This document shows, one piece after another, positions 1-6,685 of a DNA stretch of 9,597 bases. Under the pieces are notes generated by a model. The model had not been told where the DNA came from. It was given only the letters and a program-made list of their open reading frames with translations, and ran no database searches. The stretch covers positions 1 through 9,597 of the forward strand of contig CAIYZW010000670.1 in NCBI GenBank assembly GCA_903930725.1, given 5' to 3'. A program made the translations under genes and the position numbers. This DNA is from an uncultured Bacteroidota bacterium (GTDB lineage: Bacteria; Bacteroidota; Bacteroidia; Bacteroidales; 4484-276). Every line of letters begins with the position of its first letter. The stretch's first letter is position 1.

Positions 1-540
1 ATAACCGGCCACGCCCACCGAAAAGTCGGTTGCGGTGGTATTTTGGAGGTCTTCGTCCTGATATTTGCCGTGGTTGAGGTTGATAATTTGCTTTACGAGG
101 TCAATGGCGAAGGTATGGCCTTCGGGTTCGGGGGTAAAGAGGCGTTGGGTCTTGGGCGGATCGCCGCGGAGCACCAAAAGGTTTTTTATGCCGAGAAAAT
201 GCAGATCAATGAGGGCGTATTCGGTTTCGGATTTGGTAAAACCGCCACAAATAAGGTGTGGCACCACTTCAAGACTGGGATAACGATATTTTATGGCCGC
301 CGAAATGGCCACAGTTCCAGGTCGTTTGCGGATGGTTTTCTTTTGAAGCAAGCCATTGGCAAGTTTCTTATAAACCACTTCCTGCTGATGATAGGTGATG
401 TTTACATTTATCGGGTTAAACTCCATCAAAGGGTCAATGGCCGAATAAATGGCATCAATATTCCCGCCTTTGAGGGGCGGCAAAAGCTCGAACGAAAACA
501 GTGTTTTGTCGGTATTTTTAAGTAAATTTATAATCTTCAT
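1..540 (-). CDS. metF: 5,10-methylenetetrahydrofolate reductase, 3' part outside window
   Basis: This frame is read from an ATG at 540 to the window edge, giving 180 residues without a stop, roughly the first half of a family usually 290-320 long. MetF is a cytosolic flavoprotein that reduces 5,10-methylene-THF to 5-methyl-THF, the methyl donor for methionine synthesis. Visible motifs are FSFELLPPLKG at residues 15-25, with Glu18 at the place of the catalytic Glu of the FEFFPP motif; NVNITYH at 45-51; and LLVLRGDPP at 121-129, matching the conserved LRGD strand of the FAD-binding TIM barrel. The start is the only sensible one because the family motif begins about 15 residues later. It follows the histidine kinase stop by 42 bp on the same strand, so cotranscription is plausible. 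No clear promoter was seen in that gap. The opposite-strand open frame here is a shadow. Confidence 0.93.
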   Translation of the reverse strand, partial: MKIINLLKNTDKTLFSFELLPPLKGGNIDAIYSAIDPLMEFNPINVNITYHQQEVVYKKLANGLLQKKTIRKRPGTVAISAAIKYRYPSLEVVPHLICGGFTKSETEYALIDLHFLGIKNLLVLRGDPPKTQRLFTPEPEGHTFAIDLVKQIINLNHGKYQDEDLQNTTATDFSVGVAGY

Positions 541-582
541 CAAACTAATTATTTAAAACTGCAAAAATAACAACGAAAACGG

Positions 583-2652
583 TTATTTGTTGCCTGCCGG
601 AATTTTTACGCGCATGGTTGTACCTTTCATTTCTTCCGATTCGAGTTCGATAAAGCCGTTCATCTCTTTAATGATGCCCAGCGAAATCGAAAGCCCCAGC
701 CCGGTGCCTTTACCGAGCGGTTTGGTTGTAAAAAACGGAAGGAAAATATTTGTTTTAATGGTTTCGGGCATGCCAATGCCGTTGTCGGTAACTTCGATAA
801 TTACAAAAAGGCCGTCGCTGTGGCTTTTTACGCGCATTTCCTTATCAAATTCCGTGGTTGATTTATCGGCTTTTTCGTCAATGGCATCTTTGGCATTATT
901 AAAAAAGTTAACAATCACCTGCTCGAACTTGTAAGGATTTCCAACAATTTCGGGAAGGGTTTCGTCCAGATCAAAAATCACGTCAATCCTCCGGTTCGAG
1001 AACCTTGTCCGCGCAAGCGAGAAGGCATTTTTAATATGAATGTTAACATCAAAAGGCTCGATAAAAGCATCCTGCTGCCCCCTCGAAAAATTGCTTATTT
1101 CGTTTATGATGAATTTTATGCGTTTGATGTCTTCAAAAATCTCTTTAACCGTAGATCCGATAAAACTCAGGTCAGGGTTTGAAACTTTAATTTCCATGCC
1201 GAGGCTTTCGGTGGCCAGCGAAATGCTTTGGAGTGGTTGTTTTATTTCGTGGGCAATGCCGGCGGCCAATTCACCCAGCGAAGTGAGGCTCGCCTGATGA
1301 ACAATGATTTGTTGCTGTTCGTTTTGTTTGCGAAGCGCTTCGGCAATCTTCATTTCGAGTTGGCGGTTAATTTTTTGCTTTAACCTAAACCTCACATAAA
1401 CCACAAAAACCGCCGCCAGCACAACAATTATAGCCAGTCCGAGGTAAACCTGCGTGTTTTTAAGCTTTTGTATCGAAACACGTTGCTCTAAGATTTCCTT
1501 TTCCTTTTTCTCCACTTCATACACAATCTGTACATTCCGGATTTGCTTGCTTTTTTCGATGTCGAAGAGGCTATCCTGCAGCGCCGCCTGTAGCCGGAAG
1601 TATTCCAGCGCCTTTTTATAGTCGCCGTTTGCCTTGTACCACTCCGAAAGCATCTGATAAGTGTCGCAGGTAATTTTTTTCGAATCAATTTCTTCGGCAA
1701 TTTTGAGCGCCTTTAAAAGGTAGCTGTGGCTTTTTTCGGTATTATTTATTTTAAGATTTACATCGGCAAGATTAATAAGCGTAACGGCGGCGCCCTGCTT
1801 GTTGTTGAGCGTTTCGTACAATTGAAGAGCCTTTTCCGAATATTTGATTGCCTCGGCGTAGTGCCCCAGCGAACGCTGTATTACGCCAAGATTCGAGTAA
1901 ATGATAGCGATATTTCCAACATCATTCATCCGCTCCTTAATTTGCAAAGCCCTGTCGAAATAAACCATTGATGTATCGTATTCGCTCGTTTCCATGCTAA
2001 CCACGCCAAGGTTTATCAGCGTGGTTGCCAACGAATTTGTGTCGCCCAACTGCTCCGAAATATCCTTTGCGCTTTTGTAATAATCAATGGCCTTATCGTT
2101 TTCGCCCAAATTGTTGTAAATGTTGCCAATGGCCCGCATCGAAATGGCAATCCCCTTTAAATTCCTGTCTTCTTCGTTAATTTTTAACTGGCTGAGATGA
2201 TTTTTTAATGCTTCCTGATAATAACCCAGTTTGTTATAGATTAGGCCAATGTTGTTATAACTGGCAGCAATTTCTTCGCGGTTCATAATTTCGAGATTTA
2301 CGATAAGTGCCTGTTTAAAAAAATCGAGCCCCTGCACGTAATCGCTTTGAAGATAACAGGCCGAACCAATATTTTTTAATGCAGCGGCAATTCGTGTTTC
2401 GTCACCAATTGCGTTAGCCGTTTTAAGTGCCGATTTTCCGTATTCCACAGCCTTTTGAGGAGAAATACGAAGATATTGTTTGGAAAGAAGATTTTGAACA
2501 TCACAAATTTGAGCAGCCGACAAGGAAGCGCTGTCCTGAAGTTGTTTTTCCAGACTATCAATTTGCGGGTTGATCCCAAATAAAAGCACCCGGAAAACCA
2601 ATAACCCGGCTGTAATAAAACATTTAATCAAAATCGTAATTTTAAACTTCAT
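583..2652 (-). CDS. TPR-containing membrane sensor histidine kinase
   Basis: Two-component sensor kinase of 689 residues when started at the ATG at 2652. A hydrophobic N-terminus (about 1-27) looks like a signal peptide or anchor. Seven TPRs follow at exactly 40-residue spacing (starts near 92, 132, 172, 212, 252, 292, 332), with a weaker one before them. Next come a charged coiled coil (about 360-399), one membrane span (401-422) and a cytoplasmic kinase. The H-box is AAGIAHEIKQPLQ with the phospho-accepting His468. The ATPase domain has the N-box VNFFNNAKDAI (Asn582, 585, 586), the G1 box DNGIGMP (623-629) and the G2 box GKGTGLGLS (647-655). The TPRs should therefore lie in the periplasm. 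There is no receiver domain and no response regulator in the window, so partner and signal are unknown. An upstream in-frame start at 2712 is unlikely because a promoter -7 element overlaps it. The kinase function is secure; the biological role is not. Confidence 0.92.
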   Translation of the reverse strand: MKFKITILIKCFITAGLLVFRVLLFGINPQIDSLEKQLQDSASLSAAQICDVQNLLSKQYLRISPQKAVEYGKSALKTANAIGDETRIAAALKNIGSACYLQSDYVQGLDFFKQALIVNLEIMNREEIAASYNNIGLIYNKLGYYQEALKNHLSQLKINEEDRNLKGIAISMRAIGNIYNNLGENDKAIDYYKSAKDISEQLGDTNSLATTLINLGVVSMETSEYDTSMVYFDRALQIKERMNDVGNIAIIYSNLGVIQRSLGHYAEAIKYSEKALQLYETLNNKQGAAVTLINLADVNLKINNTEKSHSYLLKALKIAEEIDSKKITCDTYQMLSEWYKANGDYKKALEYFRLQAALQDSLFDIEKSKQIRNVQIVYEVEKKEKEILEQRVSIQKLKNTQVYLGLAIIVVLAAVFVVYVRFRLKQKINRQLEMKIAEALRKQNEQQQIIVHQASLTSLGELAAGIAHEIKQPLQSISLATESLGMEIKVSNPDLSFIGSTVKEIFEDIKRIKFIINEISNFSRGQQDAFIEPFDVNIHIKNAFSLARTRFSNRRIDVIFDLDETLPEIVGNPYKFEQVIVNFFNNAKDAIDEKADKSTTEFDKEMRVKSHSDGLFVIIEVTDNGIGMPETIKTNIFLPFFTTKPLGKGTGLGLSISLGIIKEMNGFIELESEEMKGTTMRVKIPAGNK

Positions 2653-2701
2653 AATTATTAAATCTGGCAAAACTATTCCTGGTACAAACACCCCGATCGA
2701 A

Positions 2702-2709
2702 CAAATGTA
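2702..2709 (-). promoter_or_regulatory. Candidate promoter -7 element for the histidine kinase (and metF)
   Basis: Read on the minus strand, this is TACATTTG, an exact match to the Bacteroidota -7 consensus TAnnTTTG. It lies 49 bp before the ATG at 2652, so the transcript would start near 2696 and have a leader of roughly 44 nt. The expected -33 TTTG is not exact: the region about 20 bp upstream is only T-rich. The element sits inside the longer reading frame that starts at 2712, which argues for the 2652 start. Seen by eye; no motif score was computed. Confidence 0.5.
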
Positions 2710-2752
2710 CAAATCAAAAAAAGAAAAAACTTCATTTTTTTCAAAATATAAT

Positions 2753-2760
2753 TAAATTTG
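2753..2760 (+). promoter_or_regulatory. Candidate promoter -7 element for ssb
   Basis: TAAATTTG matches the Bacteroidota -7 consensus TAnnTTTG and lies 29 bp before the ssb ATG, predicting a short A-rich leader. The -33 position holds a T-run rather than a clear TTTG. Together with the minus-strand element at 2702-2709 it makes a compact divergent promoter region whose two -7 elements are about 43 bp apart. Confidence 0.5.
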
Positions 2761-2789
2761 TTCAATTAAACCTTTAAAAAAAATGCATT

Positions 2790-3212
2790 ATGACAGGTGT
2801 TAACAAAGTGATTTTAGTAGGAAATCTTGGGAAAGACCCCGAGATAATGACGTATGAAAATGGTTTGAAAAGAGCTTCCTTTTCGGTTGCCACCAACGAG
2901 AGTTACAAAGACAAAGACGGCAAATGGGTTGATCAGACCGAATGGCACAATGTTGTTTTATGGAGATTGCTGGCCGAGAAGAATTTAATTAAAGGAGATT
3001 CTGTTTATATCGAAGGCAAAATCAAAACACGCTCCTGGGACGACAAAGACGGCAACAAACATTACATCACCGAAATTATTGGCGATAAGGTAATCAGGCT
3101 AACCAAAAGAGATCAACAAGGTGGTTATCAGCCTGGCGTTGCCCCTCCGCCCGAAATTTCCGAGTTTGAGCCAGCCATCGGCGAAGGCCCCACCGACGAT
3201 CTACCTTTCTAA
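2790..3212 (+). CDS. ssb: Single-stranded DNA-binding protein
   Basis: SSB of 140 residues. It coats single-stranded DNA during replication, recombination and repair and recruits partner proteins through its C-terminal tip. The OB fold covers about residues 1-105, starting MTGVNKVILVGNLGKDPE, with the conserved NESYKDKDG loop (36-44) and aromatic DNA-stacking positions in EWHNVVLW (51-58) and near W83. A short Gly/Pro linker (about 111-121) leads to the acidic tip DDLPF (136-140), the canonical partner-binding end. The linker is short compared with the 160-180 residues common elsewhere, but this length is usual in Bacteroidota. The start is fixed by the family N-terminus; another ATG at 2783 is in a frame that stops after six codons. 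An intrinsic terminator follows 33 bp after the stop. Confidence 0.96.
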   Translation: MTGVNKVILVGNLGKDPEIMTYENGLKRASFSVATNESYKDKDGKWVDQTEWHNVVLWRLLAEKNLIKGDSVYIEGKIKTRSWDDKDGNKHYITEIIGDKVIRLTKRDQQGGYQPGVAPPPEISEFEPAIGEGPTDDLPF

Positions 3213-3245
3213 AAAGTAACGATCGAAGAAATTATTCAATTTAAG

Positions 3246-3280
3246 ATCCTCCGGCCATCGCCGGAGGATGTTATTTTTTT
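3246..3280 (+). terminator. Intrinsic terminator of ssb
   Basis: A perfect 10-bp, GC-rich stem (arms 3246-3255 and 3260-3269) has a 4-nt CATC loop and is followed by GTTATTTTTTT. This is a textbook rho-independent terminator 33 bp after the ssb stop. It separates ssb transcriptionally from gldD. Confidence 0.93.
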
Positions 3281-3496
3281 GCAAAAAATGAATGAATGCC
3301 CGGGTCAGGACAAAATCCCGCTAACCTTTCTCTTTTTCATCAGCCACCTGTTTGTAAAGTTACTCATTGCTTTTCGATAATGCGAAATCCCAAAAATGAA
3401 TAAGCGCACTAAATCCGATAATTTTGAGTTTAAGATAAAAAAGTGGGCAACCGCCGTATCGGGCAGGTTCTCGTAAAATTCAGAATAATTAGTACA
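3281..3496. other. ssb-gldD intergenic spacer
   Basis: This 216-bp stretch between the ssb terminator and the gldD ATG holds no gene I can support. It includes a 30-codon ATG frame at 3288-3380, hydrophobic at its end, with no recognised similarity. A TAATTTTG at 3419-3426 may be the gldD promoter -7 element. In many Bacteroidota gldE lies between ssb and gldD; no remnant of it could be recognised by eye here. Confidence 0.5.
3419..3426 (+). promoter_or_regulatory. Possible promoter -7 element for gldD
   Basis: TAATTTTG fits the Bacteroidota -7 consensus TAnnTTTG and is 70 bp before the gldD ATG at 3497. No TTTG was found at the -33 position. gldD needs its own promoter because a strong terminator lies upstream. 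If this element is used, the GTG at 3443 would be only about 10 nt from the transcript start, which favours the downstream ATG. Confidence 0.35.
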
Positions 3497-4099
3497 ATGA
3501 TTTACGCACGCCAGTCAAAAATCTTCAGTCTGTTTTTGTTCATCAGCATCATTGGTTTGGTTGTTTCATGCCGTAATGATGACTACGTTCCTAAACCCCG
3601 TGGCTATTTTAGAATTGACCTTCCCGAAAAAAGTTACCGTGCTTTCGATTCGACTTTTCCATACCGTTTTGAATATCCGGTTTATGCAAAAATTGCTTTC
3701 GATAAATACACCATCAAAGAGCAATATTGGATGAATGTTGACTTCCAGCGGTTCAAAGGAAAAATTCACCTCAGTTATAAAGACCTCAAAAAAACCGACC
3801 TTGCCAAACTTATCGAAGATTCCAGAACGATGGTTTACAAACATGCCCCCAAAGCCACCGGCATCCGCGAGTCGGTAATTGACCACAACGACCGGAAAAT
3901 TTATGGAATGGCCTATTCGATCGAAGGCAACGAGGCAGCATCGCCATTCCAGTTTTACGTTACCGATAGTACAAATCATTTTCTTCGCGGCGCTTTGTAT
4001 TTTGCGGCAGTTCCAAACAACGACTCTTTACAACCGGTTATTGATTTCATTATCAACGATATTGACCATTTTATTGCCACCCTCAACTGGAAAAACTAA
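3497..4099 (+). CDS. gldD: Gliding motility lipoprotein GldD
   Basis: Predicted lipoprotein of 200 residues. GldD is required for gliding in Flavobacterium and is linked to type IX secretion; its biochemical role is not well defined. The ATG at 3497 gives a good lipoprotein signal: positive residues, then the hydrophobic stretch IFSLFLFISIIGLVVSC with the lipobox Cys at position 25. The mature start matches the family pattern (DYVPKPRGYFRIDLPEKSY, then FPYRFEYPVYA). Other family-like segments are TMVYKHAPKA, YSIEGNEAASPFQFYVTD, HFLRGALYFAAVPNNDSL and the C-terminal LNWK. A GTG at 3443 would add 18 residues before the signal peptide, which is unlikely. It is downstream of ssb as in other Bacteroidota, but its usual neighbour gldE is not between them. 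Its transcription is separated from ssb by the terminator. Confidence 0.93.
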   Translation: MIYARQSKIFSLFLFISIIGLVVSCRNDDYVPKPRGYFRIDLPEKSYRAFDSTFPYRFEYPVYAKIAFDKYTIKEQYWMNVDFQRFKGKIHLSYKDLKKTDLAKLIEDSRTMVYKHAPKATGIRESVIDHNDRKIYGMAYSIEGNEAASPFQFYVTDSTNHFLRGALYFAAVPNNDSLQPVIDFIINDIDHFIATLNWKN

Positions 4100-4297
4100 G
4101 ATTTGTATTCTTTATTTTCCATCCAGAAACACTTCACTCCAATTGGTTTTTATTTAGTAACTGACGATTATTGGATTAATAAAATTATTTTAATGCAGTG
4201 ATCCCGGTTCATTTTGAAATTTATTCTATTATCATCTCATTATCATTATCTTAACCATTTTACAGTAAGTATTCTTTTCCAAATAAATTTGTAAACA

Positions 4298-4330
4298 TTG
4301 TTTTATCGTTATCTAAATTGAATAACTTTG
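4298..4330 (+). promoter_or_regulatory. Candidate promoter for the speA-like gene
   Basis: The -7 element TAACTTTG (4323-4330) matches the Bacteroidota consensus TAnnTTTG. A TTG at 4298-4300, 22 bp upstream, could serve as the -33 element. Transcription would start around 4336, giving a leader of about 70 nt before the ATG at 4405. This is the best-formed promoter candidate in the window. Confidence 0.55.
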
Positions 4331-4337
4331 TAATTAA

Positions 4338-4366
4338 TTTCTAATCTAAGTTAATTGGATTAGAAA
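4338..4366 (+). promoter_or_regulatory. Hairpin or operator palindrome at the start of the speA-like transcript
   Basis: Arms TTTCTAATCTAA (4338-4349) and TTGGATTAGAAA (4355-4366) pair over 12 bp, with one G-T wobble and a 5-nt GTTAA loop; the outer 9 bp are a perfect inverted repeat. It begins within a few bases of the predicted transcription start. No T-run follows, so it is not an ordinary terminator. It could be a 5' stem-loop that stabilises or regulates the mRNA, or a DNA operator for a dimeric regulator; the sequence alone does not decide. Confidence 0.55.
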
Positions 4367-4404
4367 ATTAGTATGAGTTTAAATCATTTAAATCAAAATT
4401 AGAA

Positions 4405-5796
4405 ATGAAAATTAAGTACATTGATCTTGTTGAGCAAACCTTCGAATTTCCGCAGCAGGAATTTGAAGTAATTGATAACGAACTTTACTTTTACAAAATC
4501 CCTTTGATGGATATTATCAAGCAGTACGGAACCCCGGTAAAACTGACCTATCTTCCTAAAATATCCGAACAAATTCAAAAAGCCAGGCGCTATTTTAATG
4601 TAGCGATGGCCAAAGTTGATTACCAGGCCGATTACAAATATTGCTATTGTACCAAAAGCTCGCACTTTTCATTTGTCCTCGAAGAAGCTTTAAAAAACAA
4701 GGTCAATCTCGAAACCTCCTCCGCCTTCGACATTTATATTATCGAAGAACTATTTCGTAACGGGTTGATTGACAAAGATATTTACATCATTTCGAACGGG
4801 TTTAAACGCCAGCTTTACCTCGAAAACATCTGTAAACTGATTATGGATGGTTTCGAAAACACCATCCCGATTCTCGACAACATGGACGAGCTGAATTATT
4901 ACGAGGAAAACATCAACAAGAAATTTAAAATCGGGATGAGGATAGCCTCGGAAGAAGAACCACTTTTTTCGTTTTATACTTCGCGACTGGGAATCCGGTA
5001 CAACGACATTGTGCCGTTTTATGTTGATCACATCAAAAAAAACCCCAATATCGAGCTTAAAATGCTCCACTTTTTTATCAACACAGGCATAAAAGACACA
5101 TCGTATTATTGGAACGAACTAAGCAAAAGTTTGAATGTTTACGTCGAACTTAAAAAGATTTGCCCCGAACTGGATTCGCTCAATATTGGCGGAGGTTTCC
5201 CGATAAAACGTTCGCTCGGCTTTGAGTTTGATTACGAATATATGGCCGAGGAAATTGTGGCTCAGATTAAAGCAACCTGCGAGCAGCATAAGGTGCCTGA
5301 ACCTAATATCTTTACCGAATTTGGCTCGTTTACCGTTGGCGAGAGTGGCGCCGTTTTGTATTCTGTGCTCGACCAGAAACAGCAAAACGACCGCGAGTTG
5401 TGGAACATGATTGACAGCTCGTTTATGACCACGCTTCCCGATTCGTGGGCCATTAATCAGCGCTTTATTTTATTGCCGATAAACCACTGGGAAAAAGAGT
5501 ACCAGCGTGTTTGTCTTGGCGGGCTTACCTGCGACAGCCAGGATTACTACAACGACGAAGCCCATTCAAACGCCGTTTTCCTGCCGAAATATGAAAAAAA
5601 CGACCCGCTTTATCTCGGGTTTTTCCATACAGGCGCATATCAGGAATCAATTGGCGGTTATGGCGGAATTCAGCATTGCCTTATTCCCGCGCCAAAACAC
5701 ATCATCATTGATCTGGACGAAAACGGGGAATATTATCCAAAACTTTTTGCAAAAGAACAGAGTTATAAATCAATGCTTAAAACGCTGGGTTATTAA
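4405..5796 (+). CDS. speA: Arginine decarboxylase-like, fold-type III PLP enzyme (short form)
   Basis: Protein of 463 residues from the alanine racemase/ornithine decarboxylase fold group. The N-terminal barrel carries the PLP lysine in YCYCTKSSHF (Lys84). Further barrel motifs are ETSSAFDI (103-110), His222 in LHFF, the phosphate-binding loop NIGGGFP (260-266) and TEFGSFTVGESG (304-315). The C-terminal domain has GGLTCDSQDYY (372-382), with Cys376 and Asp377/380 equivalent to the catalytic CDxxD of decarboxylases, and HTGAYQE (408-414). It resembles the roughly 460-residue proteins annotated as arginine decarboxylase in Flavobacteria, not the 630-residue E. coli-type SpeA. It would make agmatine from arginine, the first step to putrescine. 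No agmatinase, agmatine deiminase or other polyamine gene is in the window, so substrate is inferred from family resemblance; ornithine or another basic amino acid cannot be excluded. It has its own promoter and leader hairpin and appears to be monocistronic. Confidence 0.78.
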   Translation: MKIKYIDLVEQTFEFPQQEFEVIDNELYFYKIPLMDIIKQYGTPVKLTYLPKISEQIQKARRYFNVAMAKVDYQADYKYCYCTKSSHFSFVLEEALKNKVNLETSSAFDIYIIEELFRNGLIDKDIYIISNGFKRQLYLENICKLIMDGFENTIPILDNMDELNYYEENINKKFKIGMRIASEEEPLFSFYTSRLGIRYNDIVPFYVDHIKKNPNIELKMLHFFINTGIKDTSYYWNELSKSLNVYVELKKICPELDSLNIGGGFPIKRSLGFEFDYEYMAEEIVAQIKATCEQHKVPEPNIFTEFGSFTVGESGAVLYSVLDQKQQNDRELWNMIDSSFMTTLPDSWAINQRFILLPINHWEKEYQRVCLGGLTCDSQDYYNDEAHSNAVFLPKYEKNDPLYLGFFHTGAYQESIGGYGGIQHCLIPAPKHIIIDLDENGEYYPKLFAKEQSYKSMLKTLGY

Positions 5797-5905
5797 ACAT
5801 TTCCAGGTAAATAGAAATCAGATAATTGCTCCTGAAGCTTAATAAGACTGGTATAAAAAGGTGTCATGCATTGTTTAACAAGGCGTAATGTGCTGATTAT
5901 AAACA

Positions 5906-5928
5906 TACCAGGTTTTCAAAATCTGGTA
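5906..5928. terminator. Possible bidirectional terminator hairpin between convergent genes
   Basis: Arms TACCAGGTTT and AAATCTGGTA pair over 10 bp, with one G-T wobble, around a 3-nt loop. It lies between the convergent ends of the speA-like gene (5796) and the TrpF-like gene (5977). The tails are only moderately T-rich on either side (GGTTTAATT on plus, TGTTTATAA on minus), so it is a weak terminator at best. Position is its main support. Confidence 0.4.
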
Positions 5929-5976
5929 GGTTTAATTCCAATTATTTGCAAATAAAATGGATGCCTCTCCGAATAA

Positions 5977-6663
5977 TCATATCATCGAAAAACCCCTGTT
6001 TGCCTCATCAATAAAGGCTTTTACTTTAATCGGGTCTTTTCTTCCATCAGCATTTTCAACGCCCGTATGTACGTCAACGCCAAAAGTTTTTATTTGAATA
6101 ACTGCCTCGTAAACATTTTCGGGATTAAGCCCACCGGCAATAATTACCGGCTTTTTTGAAAGTTTAGTTATCTTTTTGCTTACCTGCCAGTCGTGTGTTT
6201 TGCCGGTGGCTCCCGATGCACCGGTTTCGGGATTGTAAGTGTCGGTAATGAAGGCATCCACAAAATTTCCAAGCAATAGAACCATTTGCGTAAGCTCGTC
6301 AACATTATCTGTTTTCACGACCAGGCTTTTCCAGATGTGAAGGTTTGGGGCTTTTTTTCGTAGTTTTTCTAATTCCATCAAACCGATCGGGCCATGCAAC
6401 TGCACCGTTGCGCAACCCAAAAATCCTGCCAGCGCAATAATTTCATCACTTTTATCAAGATAGGTAATCAGGACAGCCTTATCGGAGATTTTAAGATTTT
6501 TGATGATTTGTGCGGCATATTCCTCGGTAAGGTCTTCTTTGTTAAAATCAAGCCTGAACGGAAAGCCAAGATGCGTTGCCCCAGCATTTAAAACCATTTT
6601 TGCTTCCACTTCATCAATAATTCCTGCAATTTGAATGATGTTTTTAGAATTTTGATTTTGCAT
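5977..6663 (-). CDS. Phosphoribosylanthranilate isomerase-like protein lacking the catalytic Cys
   Basis: TIM-barrel protein of 228 residues, similar to TrpF over its whole length. Matches are the QLHG strand (88-91), DAFITDTYN (136-144) with Asp141 at the place of the general acid, the phosphate loop region ASGATGKTHDW (149-159), IIAGGLNPENV (174-184) and GVDVHTGVE (195-203) followed by GRKD. The N-terminus departs from the family: KICGIT becomes IQIAGII, so the conserved Lys is Gln11 and the catalytic Cys is Ala13 (codon GCA at 6627-6625), and the SPR segment after the second strand reads RLDFNKED. No other trp gene is near. It starts 22 bp after the tcdA stop and is probably the last gene of a tatD-tcdA operon. 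A normal isomerase reaction is therefore doubtful; a related phospho-sugar ligand or altered chemistry is possible. Automatic annotation would probably call it trpF. Confidence 0.8.
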   Translation of the reverse strand: MQNQNSKNIIQIAGIIDEVEAKMVLNAGATHLGFPFRLDFNKEDLTEEYAAQIIKNLKISDKAVLITYLDKSDEIIALAGFLGCATVQLHGPIGLMELEKLRKKAPNLHIWKSLVVKTDNVDELTQMVLLLGNFVDAFITDTYNPETGASGATGKTHDWQVSKKITKLSKKPVIIAGGLNPENVYEAVIQIKTFGVDVHTGVENADGRKDPIKVKAFIDEANRGFSMI

Positions 6664-6685
6664 CTTAAACTAAACTTTTGATAAT

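Larger units (their letters stand above)
4100..4404. other. gldD-speA intergenic region
   Basis: AT-rich stretch of 305 bp without a supportable gene. Its first 190 bp or so show only weak features; there is no clear intrinsic terminator for gldD, only a small CCAATTGG palindrome at 4139-4146 followed by T-rich sequence. The last 110 bp hold a good promoter candidate (4298-4330) and a strong hairpin (4338-4366) for the downstream decarboxylase gene, described separately. Confidence 0.6.

Noticed and set aside
43..525. Long plus-strand open frame of 160 codons
   Set aside because: It is antisense to metF, whose minus-strand product has clear family motifs; the plus-strand product has none.
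541..582. TTAGTTTG before the metF ATG as a promoter
   Set aside because: It does not match TAnnTTTG exactly and touches the start codon, leaving no room for a normal transcript start.
2783..2803. Six-codon upstream frame overlapping the ssb start
   Set aside because: Too short and probably accidental; nothing suggests a leader peptide.
3288..3380. 30-codon ATG frame with hydrophobic end after the ssb terminator
   Set aside because: Short, no ribosome-binding or promoter support and no recognised similarity; a frame of this length occurs by chance.
3443..3496. GTG start adding 18 residues to gldD
   Set aside because: It places a polar, basic stretch ahead of a complete lipoprotein signal and lies right after the possible promoter element.
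3566..3979. Minus-strand open frame of 137 codons inside gldD
   Set aside because: The plus strand encodes a convincing GldD; the antisense product shows no recognisable domain.
5870..5950. tRNA-like look (CCAGG-TTTTCAAAATCTGG resembles an anticodon arm, followed by a T-arm-like GGTTTAATTCC)
   Set aside because: No acceptor stem and no complementary T-stem could be paired, so it is more simply a convergent-gene hairpin.
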